Assembly: GCA_002393895.1 (NCBI GenBank)
Contig: DGUE01000134.1
Location: forward strand, 1 to 11,791
DNA: 11,791 nucleotides
Source of the DNA: Bacteroidales bacterium UBA4318
Lineage (GTDB): Bacteria > Bacteroidota > Bacteroidia > Bacteroidales > UBA932
Reading direction: 5' to 3'
Below, piece after piece: positions 1 to 6,971 of this stretch. The translations under genes were made by a program, and so were the position numbers. Within the stretch, counting starts at the first letter, position 1. Each line of letters opens with the position of its first letter. The notes under the pieces are model-generated. The model ran no database searches. It worked only from the letters and a program-made list of their open reading frames with translations, and was not told the DNA's origin.

Positions 1-272
1 ACGAAAACCGGGCGGCCTGCAATGGTTCCCAGACCGGTAACCACTCCGTCGCCGTCCGGATGCGATTTCTCCATTCCGAAGTTTGTGCAGTGATGCTGGA
101 CAAACATGTCGAATTCTTCGAAACTGCCTTCGTCCAGAAGGATTGCCAGGCGCTCCCTGGCGGTGAGCTTGCCCTTTTCGTGCTGGGCGTCTATTCTTTT
201 CTGGCCGCCTCCGAGCCGGGCCGAAGCCCTGCGCTCGACAAGAGCCTTTATCTTATCTTGCTGCAAACTCAT
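1..272 (-). CDS. acyl-CoA carboxylase, carboxyltransferase (beta) subunit, N-terminal part (propionyl-CoA carboxylase beta / methylmalonyl-CoA decarboxylase alpha type)
   Basis: Seen: translating the minus strand from the ATG at 272-270 gives 90 uninterrupted residues running off the left edge of the window. They begin [20 protein letters not shown] and contain the family motifs [21 protein letters not shown] and a histidine/cysteine stretch ([10 protein letters not shown]) followed by [18 protein letters not shown]. Family knowledge: this is the start of the crotonase-fold carboxyltransferase subunit (about 510-520 residues) that moves carboxyl between biotin and propionyl- or methylmalonyl-CoA. 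In Bacteroidales it acts in the succinate/propionate pathway, as a carboxylase or as a sodium-pumping decarboxylase. The N-terminus alone cannot tell pccB from mmdA, so no symbol is given. The gene diverges from recF, and a -7-like box lies 19 bases upstream of the start codon. Confidence 0.9.
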   Translation of the reverse strand, partial: MSLQQDKIKALVERRASARLGGGQKRIDAQHEKGKLTARERLAILLDEGSFEEFDMFVQHHCTNFGMEKSHPDGDGVVTGLGTIAGRPVF

Positions 273-288
273 AGTTCAATGTTTTGAC

Positions 289-320
289 TTGCAAAGATAG
301 CCATTTTATTTATATATTTG
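289..320 (+). promoter_or_regulatory. putative recF promoter (-33 TTG, -7 TATATTTG)
   Basis: TTG at 289-291, a 21-base spacer and TATATTTG at 313-320 fit the Bacteroidota promoter pattern. Only four bases separate the -7 box from the recF ATG at 325. Transcription from here would therefore start at or next to the start codon and give a leaderless or nearly leaderless mRNA. Confidence 0.55.
292..299 (-). promoter_or_regulatory. putative promoter -7 box of the acyl-CoA carboxylase gene
   Basis: On the minus strand these bases read TATCTTTG, matching the Bacteroidota -7 consensus TAnnTTTG, with 19 bases between the box and the ATG at 272. I see no clear TTTG -33 element at the usual distance upstream. 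The box overlaps the -33 element proposed for recF on the other strand. Confidence 0.5.
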
Positions 321-324
321 TGGT

Positions 325-1419
325 ATGGATCTGAAGAAGATAGTAGTGCAGGACTTCCGCAACATCGAGTTGCAGGAGCTGGAATTCTGTCCGAATATAA
401 ACTGCATTTCCGGGGGCAACGGTGAGGGAAAGACCAATCTGATGGATGCCATATGGTACCTGTCTATGACGAAGAGCGCCTTTTCCACTTCAGACCGGTT
501 CAACTTCCGTTTCGGCTGCAACGGCTTTGCACTTTCGGGGCTGTATTCCATGCCTTCCGGGCCGGATACCAGAGTCAGTATACAGGTTAACGGCAGCGGG
601 AAGACTTTGCGCAGGGACGACAAACCCTATCCCAGGCTGGCAGACCATATCGGGCTGCTGCCCGTGGTGATGGTTTCTCCTGCAGATGCTGCCATGGTGA
701 GCGAAACCGGCGAGGAGCGGCGCAAGTTTGCCAATGCCGTGATTTCGCAAATGAGCCCCGAGTACCTGAGCGCCGTGCAGAATTATTCCAGATTGCTTCT
801 TCAACGCAATGCTATGCTGAAGGACGGCCAGCCGGACTGGGCGCTCATGGATATCATCGACAGCCAGATGGAGTCTTTTGCTTCCCCGGTGCATTCCATG
901 CGGGCGGCGCTTGCGGAAGACCTTTCTAAGCGTATTCAGGAGTTCTATGGCCGGATATCGGGAGGGAAGGAAAGCGTAGGGATCAGCTACAGGTCTGACC
1001 TTGAATCCGGCAAACTAGCTGAAATCTTCCGCTCCCGCCGGGAGAAGGATTCAATCCTTAAATTCACTACCGCAGGCATACAGAGGGACGACCTGCTCTT
1101 CGAAATGGACGGCCGTCCTATACGCAGGTGCGGCTCGCAGGGGCAGCAGAAGTCCTTCCTGGTCGCCCTTAAGTTTGCACAGTACAGCCTTATGAAGGAG
1201 CGATGCGGCTATGCTCCCATACTCCTTCTGGACGACCTTTTCGATAAACTGGACATGGGTCGCGTGCAGAACCTGCTGACCATGGTTGCCGGCAATGATT
1301 TCGGGCAGATATTCCTTTCGGATTGCAACAAGGTGCGCCTGAGCGGAATCGTGGACGGAATCACTTCTGAGAGGACCTATTATGAGGCAAAAGGAGGCGT
1401 CTTCACCCGCAATGAGTAA
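325..1419 (+). CDS. recF: DNA replication and repair protein RecF
   Basis: RecF is an SMC/ABC-like ATPase that binds DNA at single-strand gaps and helps RecO and RecR load RecA. It acts in the cytoplasm on stalled or gapped replication forks. Seen: 364 residues, the usual length. The Walker A loop is GGNGEGKTN (residues 30-38). The ABC signature region is GSQGQQKSFL (270-279). Walker B is PILLLDDLFDKLD (298-310), with D303-D304 as the Mg/ATP acidic pair. The N-terminus LKKIVVQDFRNI is the standard first strand of the family, which supports the ATG at 325. The gene overlaps the next gene by eight bases (ATGAGTAA), and the pairing of recF with a DUF721 gene is common in Bacteroidota. Identification is secure from the complete motif set. 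Confidence 0.97.
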   Translation: MDLKKIVVQDFRNIELQELEFCPNINCISGGNGEGKTNLMDAIWYLSMTKSAFSTSDRFNFRFGCNGFALSGLYSMPSGPDTRVSIQVNGSGKTLRRDDKPYPRLADHIGLLPVVMVSPADAAMVSETGEERRKFANAVISQMSPEYLSAVQNYSRLLLQRNAMLKDGQPDWALMDIIDSQMESFASPVHSMRAALAEDLSKRIQEFYGRISGGKESVGISYRSDLESGKLAEIFRSRREKDSILKFTTAGIQRDDLLFEMDGRPIRRCGSQGQQKSFLVALKFAQYSLMKERCGYAPILLLDDLFDKLDMGRVQNLLTMVAGNDFGQIFLSDCNKVRLSGIVDGITSERTYYEAKGGVFTRNE

Positions 1420-1738
1420 CAGGATTGCCCGCAAGTCTGCCCTGAGTCTCTCGGAGGTTTTCAAACAGATGCTCGCCGAAAGCGGCGCAGCCTCTACGCA
1501 TAATACGAATCTTATCTTTTCTGCCTGGGATACCGTGTCCGGAGCGGGGCCCTATACTATCAAACGATTCTTCCGGGACGGGAAACTGTATATAACCCTA
1601 TCATCTTCCGTCATCTGCAACCAATTGGCCATGCAGAAAGATGTCCTTCTTGCCAAGATCAATTCCAGCATTGCGGGGAACGATCTGTATATTGGCCAGA
1701 GTGCCGACGGGCCGGTTAAACAACTGATACTGAAATGA
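1412..1738 (+). CDS. dciA: DUF721 family protein, probable DciA-like replicative helicase loader/operator
   Basis: Seen: a small basic-to-neutral protein of 108 residues (MSNRIARKSALSLSEVFKQM...) with the DUF721 core: a helix LSEVFKQMLAES, the strand FSAWDTVSGAG, and LYITLSSSVICNQLAMQKDVLLAKIN. Family knowledge: DciA (DUF721) proteins interact with the replicative helicase DnaB in bacteria that lack DnaC or DnaI. Bacteroidota members are short and mostly uncharacterised, so the helicase role is transferred from the family. Start choice: the ATG at 1412 lies in the recF stop region (ATGAGTAA) and gives the usual family N-terminus. An in-frame ATG at 1382 would add ten residues that do not look conserved. 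The stop overlaps the pdxB start (ATGA, 1735-1738), which points to coupled translation in a recF-dciA-pdxB unit. Confidence 0.85.
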   Translation: MSNRIARKSALSLSEVFKQMLAESGAASTHNTNLIFSAWDTVSGAGPYTIKRFFRDGKLYITLSSSVICNQLAMQKDVLLAKINSSIAGNDLYIGQSADGPVKQLILK

Positions 1739-2766
1739 AATTTGTCATTGATCAGGCTATTCCCTTTATCAAGGGTGTGTTCGAACCTTATGCCGAGACT
1801 GTCTATAAGGATGGCGGGGCCATCTGCAGGGAAGACTTGCTGGATGCCGATGCGCTGGTTATACGCACCAGGACGCGCTGTAATGAGGCTTTGCTTGCCG
1901 GCACATCTGTAAAGATCATTTCCACCGCTGCAATAGGCATGGACCATATCGACATGCCCTTCTGCAACGATAATGGGATATTCGTGCAGAATGCCCCCGG
2001 AAGCAACTCGGGTGGGGTTATGAATTATGTCTTCTCGGCATTGTACGGTGCTGCCAGCCGGGAAAGCATCCCCCTCCAGGGAGCAACCCTGGGAATTGTC
2101 GGTGTTGGGAATGTGGGCTCCAGGATAGAGAGCATGGCCAGGCATCTGGGTTTCCGTGTCCTCCTCTGCGACCCTCCCCGTGCAGAAGCGGAAGGGTCCT
2201 CTCAGTTCGTGGCTTTGGATTATCTGCTTGAGAATTCAGATATCGTATCGTTGAGCGTTCCTTTGAATCCCGGAACCCAGAGGATGGCTGGTACGGACTT
2301 TTTTGCCAAGATGAAGTTCGGGGCTATATTTATCAATACCGCCCGTGGTGAAGTGGTTGATGATGAGGCTCTTATGGCTGCTATTCCCAAACTTGGCCCT
2401 GTTATAATAGATACCTGGAACAATGAGCCGGACGTGGATGTGAAGTTGATAAAGAGTGTCACGATTGCGACTCCGCACATAGCCGGTTACTCATATCAGG
2501 GCAAGCAGCGTGCCACTGCCGCCGCAGTGCGTGCCGTTGCCAGATTCTTTAAGCTGGAAGCCCTCTACGAGTTCTTCCCGGCTACGGAACTGGAAGAGCT
2601 GGAAGCCGTGAAACTGGATCTCACAGGGCTTACCCAGGGACAGATAACTTCTGTTTTCCAGTATAACTACCCCGTCTTTACGGATGATTTCATGTTCCGG
2701 GTGCACCCCGAAAGCTTTGAAGAGCTCAGGCAGCAGTACCGATACCGCCGCGAGTTCTATATCTGA
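1735..2766 (+). CDS. pdxB: 4-phosphoerythronate dehydrogenase PdxB
   Basis: PdxB oxidises 4-phospho-D-erythronate to 2-oxo-3-hydroxy-4-phosphobutanoate, the second step of the DXP-dependent pyridoxal 5'-phosphate route, in the cytoplasm. Seen: 343 residues with the D-2-hydroxyacid dehydrogenase layout. The Rossmann loop GIVGVGNVGS (120-129) binds NAD. Catalytic Arg is R204 in TARGEVVDDEAL, catalytic Glu is E231 in DTWNNEPDV, and catalytic His is H248 in ATPHIAGYS. The 17-residue Glu-to-His spacing equals that remembered for the E. coli enzyme. The C-terminal 60-70 residues, ending HPESFEELRQQYRYRREFY, match the PdxB-type dimerisation extension. That extension separates it from other hydroxyacid dehydrogenases such as SerA. 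It is slightly shorter than the E. coli protein (about 378). The start overlaps the dciA stop by ATGA. A general 2-hydroxyacid dehydrogenase is the only serious alternative. Confidence 0.93.
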   Translation: MKFVIDQAIPFIKGVFEPYAETVYKDGGAICREDLLDADALVIRTRTRCNEALLAGTSVKIISTAAIGMDHIDMPFCNDNGIFVQNAPGSNSGGVMNYVFSALYGAASRESIPLQGATLGIVGVGNVGSRIESMARHLGFRVLLCDPPRAEAEGSSQFVALDYLLENSDIVSLSVPLNPGTQRMAGTDFFAKMKFGAIFINTARGEVVDDEALMAAIPKLGPVIIDTWNNEPDVDVKLIKSVTIATPHIAGYSYQGKQRATAAAVRAVARFFKLEALYEFFPATELEELEAVKLDLTGLTQGQITSVFQYNYPVFTDDFMFRVHPESFEELRQQYRYRREFYI

Positions 2767-2792
2767 TCGAATAACCGATAATAACACTGAAT

Positions 2793-4217
2793 ATGACCAT
2801 TGACCAGCAAATGAAGTACTTCCGGGAGGGTTTCCCGTGGATGAAGATAGATGCTCCCGCAGTTCCCGGCAGGGGAATAGCGGTACTCTCGCCCTCCCAG
2901 GAGGATGAATGCATAGATTATCTGCAGAAAGCGGATGTGGACGGTAAGGTAAAGTTCGTGCCGGCATCCGGGGCTGCCTCCAGAATGTTTAAGGATATTT
3001 TCGGCGGGCTAGAGCAAGTTAACGATTCCGTCCGCCGTCTGACGGCCAATATCAGGAAATTCGCCTTCTATGATGAAGCCCTGTTCGGGAATCCTTCTGC
3101 CGATTCGGACGATGACTGCCGTGCGACGGCTTCTGTGCTGCTGAAGGAACCCGGCCTAGGATATGGCAGCAAGCCCAAAGGCGTGCTCAAATTCCACCGT
3201 TATGCCGGCGAGGTGCGGACTGCCCTTGCAGAGCATCTTGTTGAAGGTCAGGAATATATGCGTAATGCCGACGGCAGCGTGAACCTTACAATTACGATCT
3301 CTCCTGAACACAGGGAATTATTCGAAACTGCCCTTGCGGAGGTTAAAGATGAATATGAGAAGCGATACGGCGTCCGTTACAATGTCCGCTTTACATATCA
3401 GTCCAAGGACACTGATACCATTGCTGTCACTCCAGACAACGAACCCTTCCTCTGCGACGATGGATCGGTGCTGCGGAGGCCTGCCGGGCATGGTGCCCTT
3501 ATCTACAACCTGAATGATGTAGAGGAAGAACTTGTCTCTATAAAGAATATCGACAATGTTGCTGTCGAAAGTTTCCTTCCTGTGACATCCCGCCATAAAA
3601 AGGTGCTGATGGGCTGCGCGCTCAGGCTGAGGGACCGCGTTTTCGGCTTCCTCAATGCCTTGGATGCTGCTTCCGGTGCGGAAGCGCTGAAGATTGTCAA
3701 AGAGCAGATTATTCCTTTCCTTCAAGATGAACTCTGCATCGAGATGCCTTCTATTCCGGAAGAAGAACTTGTTGGCTATGTGCGTTCCAAACTGGACCGT
3801 CCCATCCGTGTTTGCGGCATGGTGAAGAATCAGGGCGAACCGGGCGGCGGTCCTTTCGTCATTCGCGAGGCTGATGGAAGCACATCTTTGCAAATACTTG
3901 AAAGTGTGCAGATTAACAAGGATGATCCGTCTGCCATGGCTGCTCTTCAGGCTGCCACTCATTTCAATCCGGTAGATATTGTATGCTGCCTGCGCAATTA
4001 TAAGGGAGAACGTTTCAATCTTCCCGATTATGTGGATCCCGATGCCGGTTTTATTTCCTCTAAGAGTTTCCAGGGCAGGGAACTCCGGGCATTGGAATTG
4101 CCCGGTTTGTGGAATGGGTCCATGAGCCGCTGGAACACGCATTTCGTGGAGGTGCCGCTGGAAACTTTCAACCCTGTAAAGGTGGTTTTGGATCTTCTCA
4201 GGCCGGCTCATCAATGA
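2793..4217 (+). CDS. DUF4301 family protein, possible GT-A/nucleotidyltransferase-fold enzyme
   Basis: Seen: a soluble 474-residue protein with no signal peptide or membrane segment. It has the conserved blocks of DUF4301, a family widespread in Bacteroidota with no assigned reaction: KFVPASGAASRMFK (54-67), LKFHRYAGEVRTALAEHLVEG (about 137-157), RPAGHGALIYNLND (229-242) with VSIKNIDNV (248-256), and GMVKNQGEPGGGPF (342-355). Inference: the Ala/Gly-rich loop followed by Arg-Met near the N-terminus, the Gly-His-Gly turn and the following Asp-Asn strand recall the nucleotide loop, GHG motif and metal/substrate strand of UDP-sugar pyrophosphorylases. A sugar-phosphate nucleotidylyltransferase-like role is therefore plausible but unproven. 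It starts 26 bases after pdxB on the same strand and may belong to that operon. Nothing in the sequence ties it to vitamin B6 synthesis. The start ATG at 2793 gives a typical family N-terminus. Confidence 0.85.
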   Translation: MTIDQQMKYFREGFPWMKIDAPAVPGRGIAVLSPSQEDECIDYLQKADVDGKVKFVPASGAASRMFKDIFGGLEQVNDSVRRLTANIRKFAFYDEALFGNPSADSDDDCRATASVLLKEPGLGYGSKPKGVLKFHRYAGEVRTALAEHLVEGQEYMRNADGSVNLTITISPEHRELFETALAEVKDEYEKRYGVRYNVRFTYQSKDTDTIAVTPDNEPFLCDDGSVLRRPAGHGALIYNLNDVEEELVSIKNIDNVAVESFLPVTSRHKKVLMGCALRLRDRVFGFLNALDAASGAEALKIVKEQIIPFLQDELCIEMPSIPEEELVGYVRSKLDRPIRVCGMVKNQGEPGGGPFVIREADGSTSLQILESVQINKDDPSAMAALQAATHFNPVDIVCCLRNYKGERFNLPDYVDPDAGFISSKSFQGRELRALELPGLWNGSMSRWNTHFVEVPLETFNPVKVVLDLLRPAHQ

Positions 4218-4219
4218 TA

Positions 4220-4250
4220 TTGTAATATCTGCTAATTTTTTGTATTTTTG
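4220..4250 (+). promoter_or_regulatory. putative promoter of the TPR-yebC unit (TTG-N20-TATTTTTG)
   Basis: TTG at 4220-4222, 20 bases, then TATTTTTG at 4243-4250 match the Bacteroidota -33/-7 pattern. The element starts just after the DUF4301 stop codon. The ATG at 4284 lies 33 bases beyond the -7 box, leaving a leader of roughly 28 bases. An in-frame ATG at 4260 would lie only nine bases beyond the box. Confidence 0.65.
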
Positions 4251-4283
4251 CAGGCTTAATTGAAAATACAAATAACAAGTAAT

Positions 4284-4958
4284 ATGGCTATCAAGAACAA
4301 AACCAAGGAAGAAGTTCGTCAGGAGCAGGTTGAAACCCGGGTTTCCAAGTTCGAACAGTTTTACGAGAAGTACAAGAATGTTGTGTGGGGAGTGTTGGGT
4401 GCAATTGTTGTTATCTGGCTTGCAGTCCTCGGATACCAGAAGTATATCTACCAGCCCAAGTGCGCTGAGGCCCAGAAGCAGGCTTTCCCTGCCGAAAATG
4501 CTTTCCAGCAGGGTGAGTATGAGCTTGCACTCAATGGTGACGGCAATGTGCTCGGCTTCACCGAGATTATCGACAGCTACGGCACCAAAGCCGGAAAGGC
4601 AGTTTATCTTTATGCAGGTATCTGCGAGCTTCAGCTCGGAGACTTCGAAAGCGCTATTTCCTATCTCAAGAAGTACAACGGCAAGGAGCCCATCCTGGCA
4701 GCCCGTGCGCTTGCCTGCGAGGGTGATGCCTATGTGGGTCTTGAGCAGTATAAAGAAGCCGTTGCGGCCTACAAAAAGGCAGTTGCCAAGGCAGACAACA
4801 GCTACGCTGCTGCTTACCTGCTGAAGGAAGGTCTTGCTCTTGAGCAGCTCTCTCAGAAGGCAGAGGCTCTTGAATGCTACAAGACCATCAAGGACAAGTA
4901 TCCTCAGAGCGTAGAAGCATACGACATCGACCGTTACATTGCAGCCGTGGAGGACTAA
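4284..4958 (+). CDS. membrane-anchored tetratricopeptide repeat protein
   Basis: Seen: 224 residues. A charged N-terminus (MAIKNKTKEEVRQEQ...) is followed by one hydrophobic segment at about 33-51 (VVWGVLGAIVVIWLAVLGY). The C-terminal domain then carries three TPR-like helical pairs at roughly 103-136 (YLYAGICELQLGDFESAISYL), 139-172 (ALACEGDAYVGLEQYKEAVAAY) and 176-208 (LLKEGLALEQLSQKAEALECY). The charge pattern suggests a cytoplasmic N-terminus with the TPR domain in the periplasm, similar in layout to YfgM (ancillary SecYEG translocon subunit). Homologues of this shape occur throughout Bacteroidales without known function. I chose the ATG at 4284 because MAIKNK resembles the family start. 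The in-frame ATG at 4260 would add eight residues encoded in the AT-rich leader. It is three bases upstream of the yebC start, in one unit. Confidence 0.85.
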   Translation: MAIKNKTKEEVRQEQVETRVSKFEQFYEKYKNVVWGVLGAIVVIWLAVLGYQKYIYQPKCAEAQKQAFPAENAFQQGEYELALNGDGNVLGFTEIIDSYGTKAGKAVYLYAGICELQLGDFESAISYLKKYNGKEPILAARALACEGDAYVGLEQYKEAVAAYKKAVAKADNSYAAAYLLKEGLALEQLSQKAEALECYKTIKDKYPQSVEAYDIDRYIAAVED

Positions 4959-4961
4959 GTC

Positions 4962-5714
4962 ATGGGAAGAGCTTTTGAATTCCGTAAGGAACGCAAGATG
5001 AAAAGGTGGGGTCACATGGCCCGCACTTTCACCAAACTCGGAAAAGAAATTACCATTGCTGTTAAGCAGGGTGGTCCCGATGTGACCGGCAACCCCCGTC
5101 TCCGCGCCCTTATGGCCGAGGCCCGCTCCGAGCAGATGCCTAAGGAGAATATCGAGCGCGCCATCAAGAAGGCTACCGAAAGCAAGCAGGGAGACTTCAA
5201 AGAGGTTATCTACGAAGGCTATGGCCCCTTCGGTATTGCATATCTGGTGGAAACTGCTACCGACAACAACACCCGCACCGTTGCCAACGTCCGCAGCTAC
5301 TTCAACAAGTGCGGCGGTTCTCTCGGCACCAGCGGCAGCGTGGCTTTCATGTTCGACCACAAGTGTGTTTTCCGCATCAAGGAAACCGAAGGCCTGGATC
5401 TCGATGAACTCGAGCTCGAACTCATCGACTACGGTGCAGAGGAAGTTTTCGAAGAAACCGTGGTGGACAAGGACGACAACGAGAGCAAGGAAGTTGTCAT
5501 CTACGGTGATTATACCTCTTACGGTACTATCCAGAAGTTCATCGAAGAGAACGGTTACGAGCTGATTTCCGGTGGATTCGAACAGATTCCGAACGTGGAG
5601 CTCAAGGAGGTTACCGCCGAGCAGCGTTCCACCCTCGAGAAGCTCATCGGCCTGCTGGAAGACGATGAAGACGTGACCAACGTCTACACCACCATGAAGC
5701 CGGCAGACGAATAG
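4962..5714 (+). CDS. yebC: YebC/PmpR/TACO1 family protein
   Basis: Seen: 250 residues, matching the family length of about 240-250. The N-terminal block MGRAFEFRKERKMKRWGHMA is followed by the helical region FTKLGKEITIAVKQGG, the conserved NPRLRALMAEARSEQMPKENIERAIKKA, YEGYGPFGIAYLVETATDNNTRT, and KCGGSLGTSGSVAFMF. The C-terminal region is acidic. Family knowledge: the proteins are often labelled transcriptional regulators (PmpR). The mitochondrial homologue TACO1 is a translation factor for COX1, and bacterial members have been linked to ribosome function at difficult proline-rich sequences. I therefore favour a role in translation over DNA binding. The variant first block, without the HSKW motif of E. 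coli YebC, is usual in Bacteroidota. The gene lies three bases after the TPR gene and is closed by a strong terminator. Confidence 0.95.
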   Translation: MGRAFEFRKERKMKRWGHMARTFTKLGKEITIAVKQGGPDVTGNPRLRALMAEARSEQMPKENIERAIKKATESKQGDFKEVIYEGYGPFGIAYLVETATDNNTRTVANVRSYFNKCGGSLGTSGSVAFMFDHKCVFRIKETEGLDLDELELELIDYGAEEVFEETVVDKDDNESKEVVIYGDYTSYGTIQKFIEENGYELISGGFEQIPNVELKEVTAEQRSTLEKLIGLLEDDEDVTNVYTTMKPADE

Positions 5715-5735
5715 CCTGGATGCAGATTACTGTTG

Positions 5736-5769
5736 ATCGGTATGCGCAAATGTGCATACCGATTTTTTT
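5736..5769 (+). terminator. intrinsic terminator after yebC
   Basis: A perfect 10-bp stem (ATCGGTATGC at 5736-5745 with GCATACCGAT at 5754-5763) encloses an eight-base loop and runs into seven Ts (5763-5769), with six more Ts at 5771-5776. It ends the TPR-yebC transcript. The stop codon of the converging symporter (5770-5768) lies inside the T-tract. The minus-strand transcript would cross the hairpin but has no U-run after it, so termination looks mainly one-directional. Confidence 0.92.
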
Positions 5770-6925
5770 ATTTTTTGAACAGGCGCTGGATGATAATTGC
5801 TATTGCACCATCGCCGGTGACATTGCAGGCGGTGCCGAAGCTATCCATGGCGATGTAAAGCGCAATCATAAGTGCCTGCTGCTCAGCGTCGAAGCCAAGG
5901 ATGGAACTGAGCGGGGCAAGCGCCGCCATAATTGCTCCGCCGGGCACTCCGGGGGCGGCAACCATCATGATTCCAAGCATAAGGATAAACTCCAGGAATT
6001 TGCCTAACTCCACGCTCACACCGGCCATCAGGCAGACGGCAATGGCGCAGCATGTAATCTTCATCGCACTGCCGGGCATATGGATGGTGGCGCAGAGAGG
6101 CACGGTGAATCCGGCCACATCCTCCTTCACACCGTTAGCCTCACACTGCTTAAGCGTAACCGGGATGGTGGCCGCGGAGCTGGAGGTTCCGAGCGCAGTG
6201 AAGTAGGCCGGAAGCATATTCCATAGCAGTTTGAAAGGGTTGCGCTTTGTGAACAGGCCGGCAACCACGAATTCATATATCAACACCAGAATGTGAAGGG
6301 CGAATATGACCACGATTATCAGTGCGAACACCTTGAGCACACTGAATACCTTGCCTGTGGCGGTCATATCGAGGAAAATGCCGAATATATATATAGGAAG
6401 AAGAGGGATTATCAGCTTCTCTATCACCCGGGCTACGAAAGTCTTGAACTCTACGAAGAAAGACTTCATGACCGGCATTTCTGCATTGGCGATGCAAAGC
6501 CCCATGATAAAGGCGAATACCAGGGCGGTCATCACATCGAACATTGCCGGAATCGATATGCTGAAATAAGGGGAGAGTGACGCGGCCTCGGCAAGATCGG
6601 CGGCACTGCCTACTTTAGAAACTATTCCGGGGAAGAAGGCGCTTCCGACTCCGAACCCGCCCAAAGCTACGATTACCGTATCGAGATAGGCAATCAGCAC
6701 AGTAACGAGCAGCATCTTTCCGGCTCCGTGCCCCAGGTCTCCGATAGCGGCAGTGACCAGACCTACTATGATCAAGGGGATCATGAACCCTAGCAGCTGA
6801 GAGAATATGCCGTTGAATGTCAGGAATATACGGGTAAACCAGTCGGGCACGATAAGTCCCAGAAGGACGCCAAGTACGATTGCAATGAGCACGCGGGGCA
6901 GAAGTCCCAGATGGAATTTCTTCAT
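5768..6925 (-). CDS. dicarboxylate/amino acid:cation symporter family protein (DAACS/GltP fold), substrate uncertain
   Basis: Seen: 385 residues, very hydrophobic, with about eight membrane segments and two re-entrant hairpins. The first hairpin serine motif is ALGTSSSAATIP (244-255). The second region has GVPGGAIMAAL (326-336) and DSFGTACNVTGDGA (361-374). These place it in the glutamate/aspartate/dicarboxylate symporter family in the inner membrane. Odd: the family's NMDGT motif reads HMPGS here (282-286). The arginine that binds the side-chain carboxylate of aspartate in GltPh (R397) aligns with G364, while the Asn and Asp that bind the amino acid backbone and cation (N368, D372) are kept. 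Inference: it probably does not carry acidic amino acids and may couple differently to sodium. SstT-like serine/threonine or other neutral substrates are possible. It is transcribed alone, converging with yebC and diverging from the ABC operon. Confidence 0.9.
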   Translation of the reverse strand: MKKFHLGLLPRVLIAIVLGVLLGLIVPDWFTRIFLTFNGIFSQLLGFMIPLIIVGLVTAAIGDLGHGAGKMLLVTVLIAYLDTVIVALGGFGVGSAFFPGIVSKVGSAADLAEAASLSPYFSISIPAMFDVMTALVFAFIMGLCIANAEMPVMKSFFVEFKTFVARVIEKLIIPLLPIYIFGIFLDMTATGKVFSVLKVFALIIVVIFALHILVLIYEFVVAGLFTKRNPFKLLWNMLPAYFTALGTSSSAATIPVTLKQCEANGVKEDVAGFTVPLCATIHMPGSAMKITCCAIAVCLMAGVSVELGKFLEFILMLGIMMVAAPGVPGGAIMAALAPLSSILGFDAEQQALMIALYIAMDSFGTACNVTGDGAIAIIIQRLFKK

Positions 6926-6945
6926 TTTGATTATCAGTTTCAGTA

Positions 6946-6953
6946 CAAATATA
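6946..6953 (-). promoter_or_regulatory. putative promoter -7 box of the symporter gene
   Basis: On the minus strand the bases read TATATTTG (TAnnTTTG consensus), 20 bases before the symporter ATG. No convincing -33 element is visible at the expected spacing, so this is weaker than the promoter on the opposite strand. Confidence 0.5.
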
Positions 6954-6971
6954 AAAAAAAGTCAAAAATAA

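Noticed and set aside
490..894. 134-codon minus-strand frame within recF
   Set aside because: It is fully inside recF, whose Walker motifs are intact on the plus strand.
1382..1411. Upstream ATG at 1382 for the DUF721 gene, with an AAGGAGG-like stretch at about 1391
   Set aside because: The purine stretch lies after the 1382 ATG, so it cannot serve that start, and it is rather far from 1412 to be a classical ribosome binding site. The extra residues are unlike the family N-terminus. It is kept only as an alternative start.
1552..2145. 197-codon minus-strand frame over dciA and pdxB
   Set aside because: It is antisense to pdxB with its intact NAD-binding loop, and the translation looks like compositional shadow.
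3318..5360. 680-codon open frame on the minus strand across DUF4301, TPR and yebC
   Set aside because: It lies antisense to three well-supported genes and its translation shows no recognisable domain. Antisense frames stay open when the real genes rarely use TTA, CTA and TCA codons, which is the case here.
5720..6007. 95-codon plus-strand frame after yebC
   Set aside because: It begins upstream of the terminator hairpin and runs antisense through the symporter C-terminus. No domain is seen.
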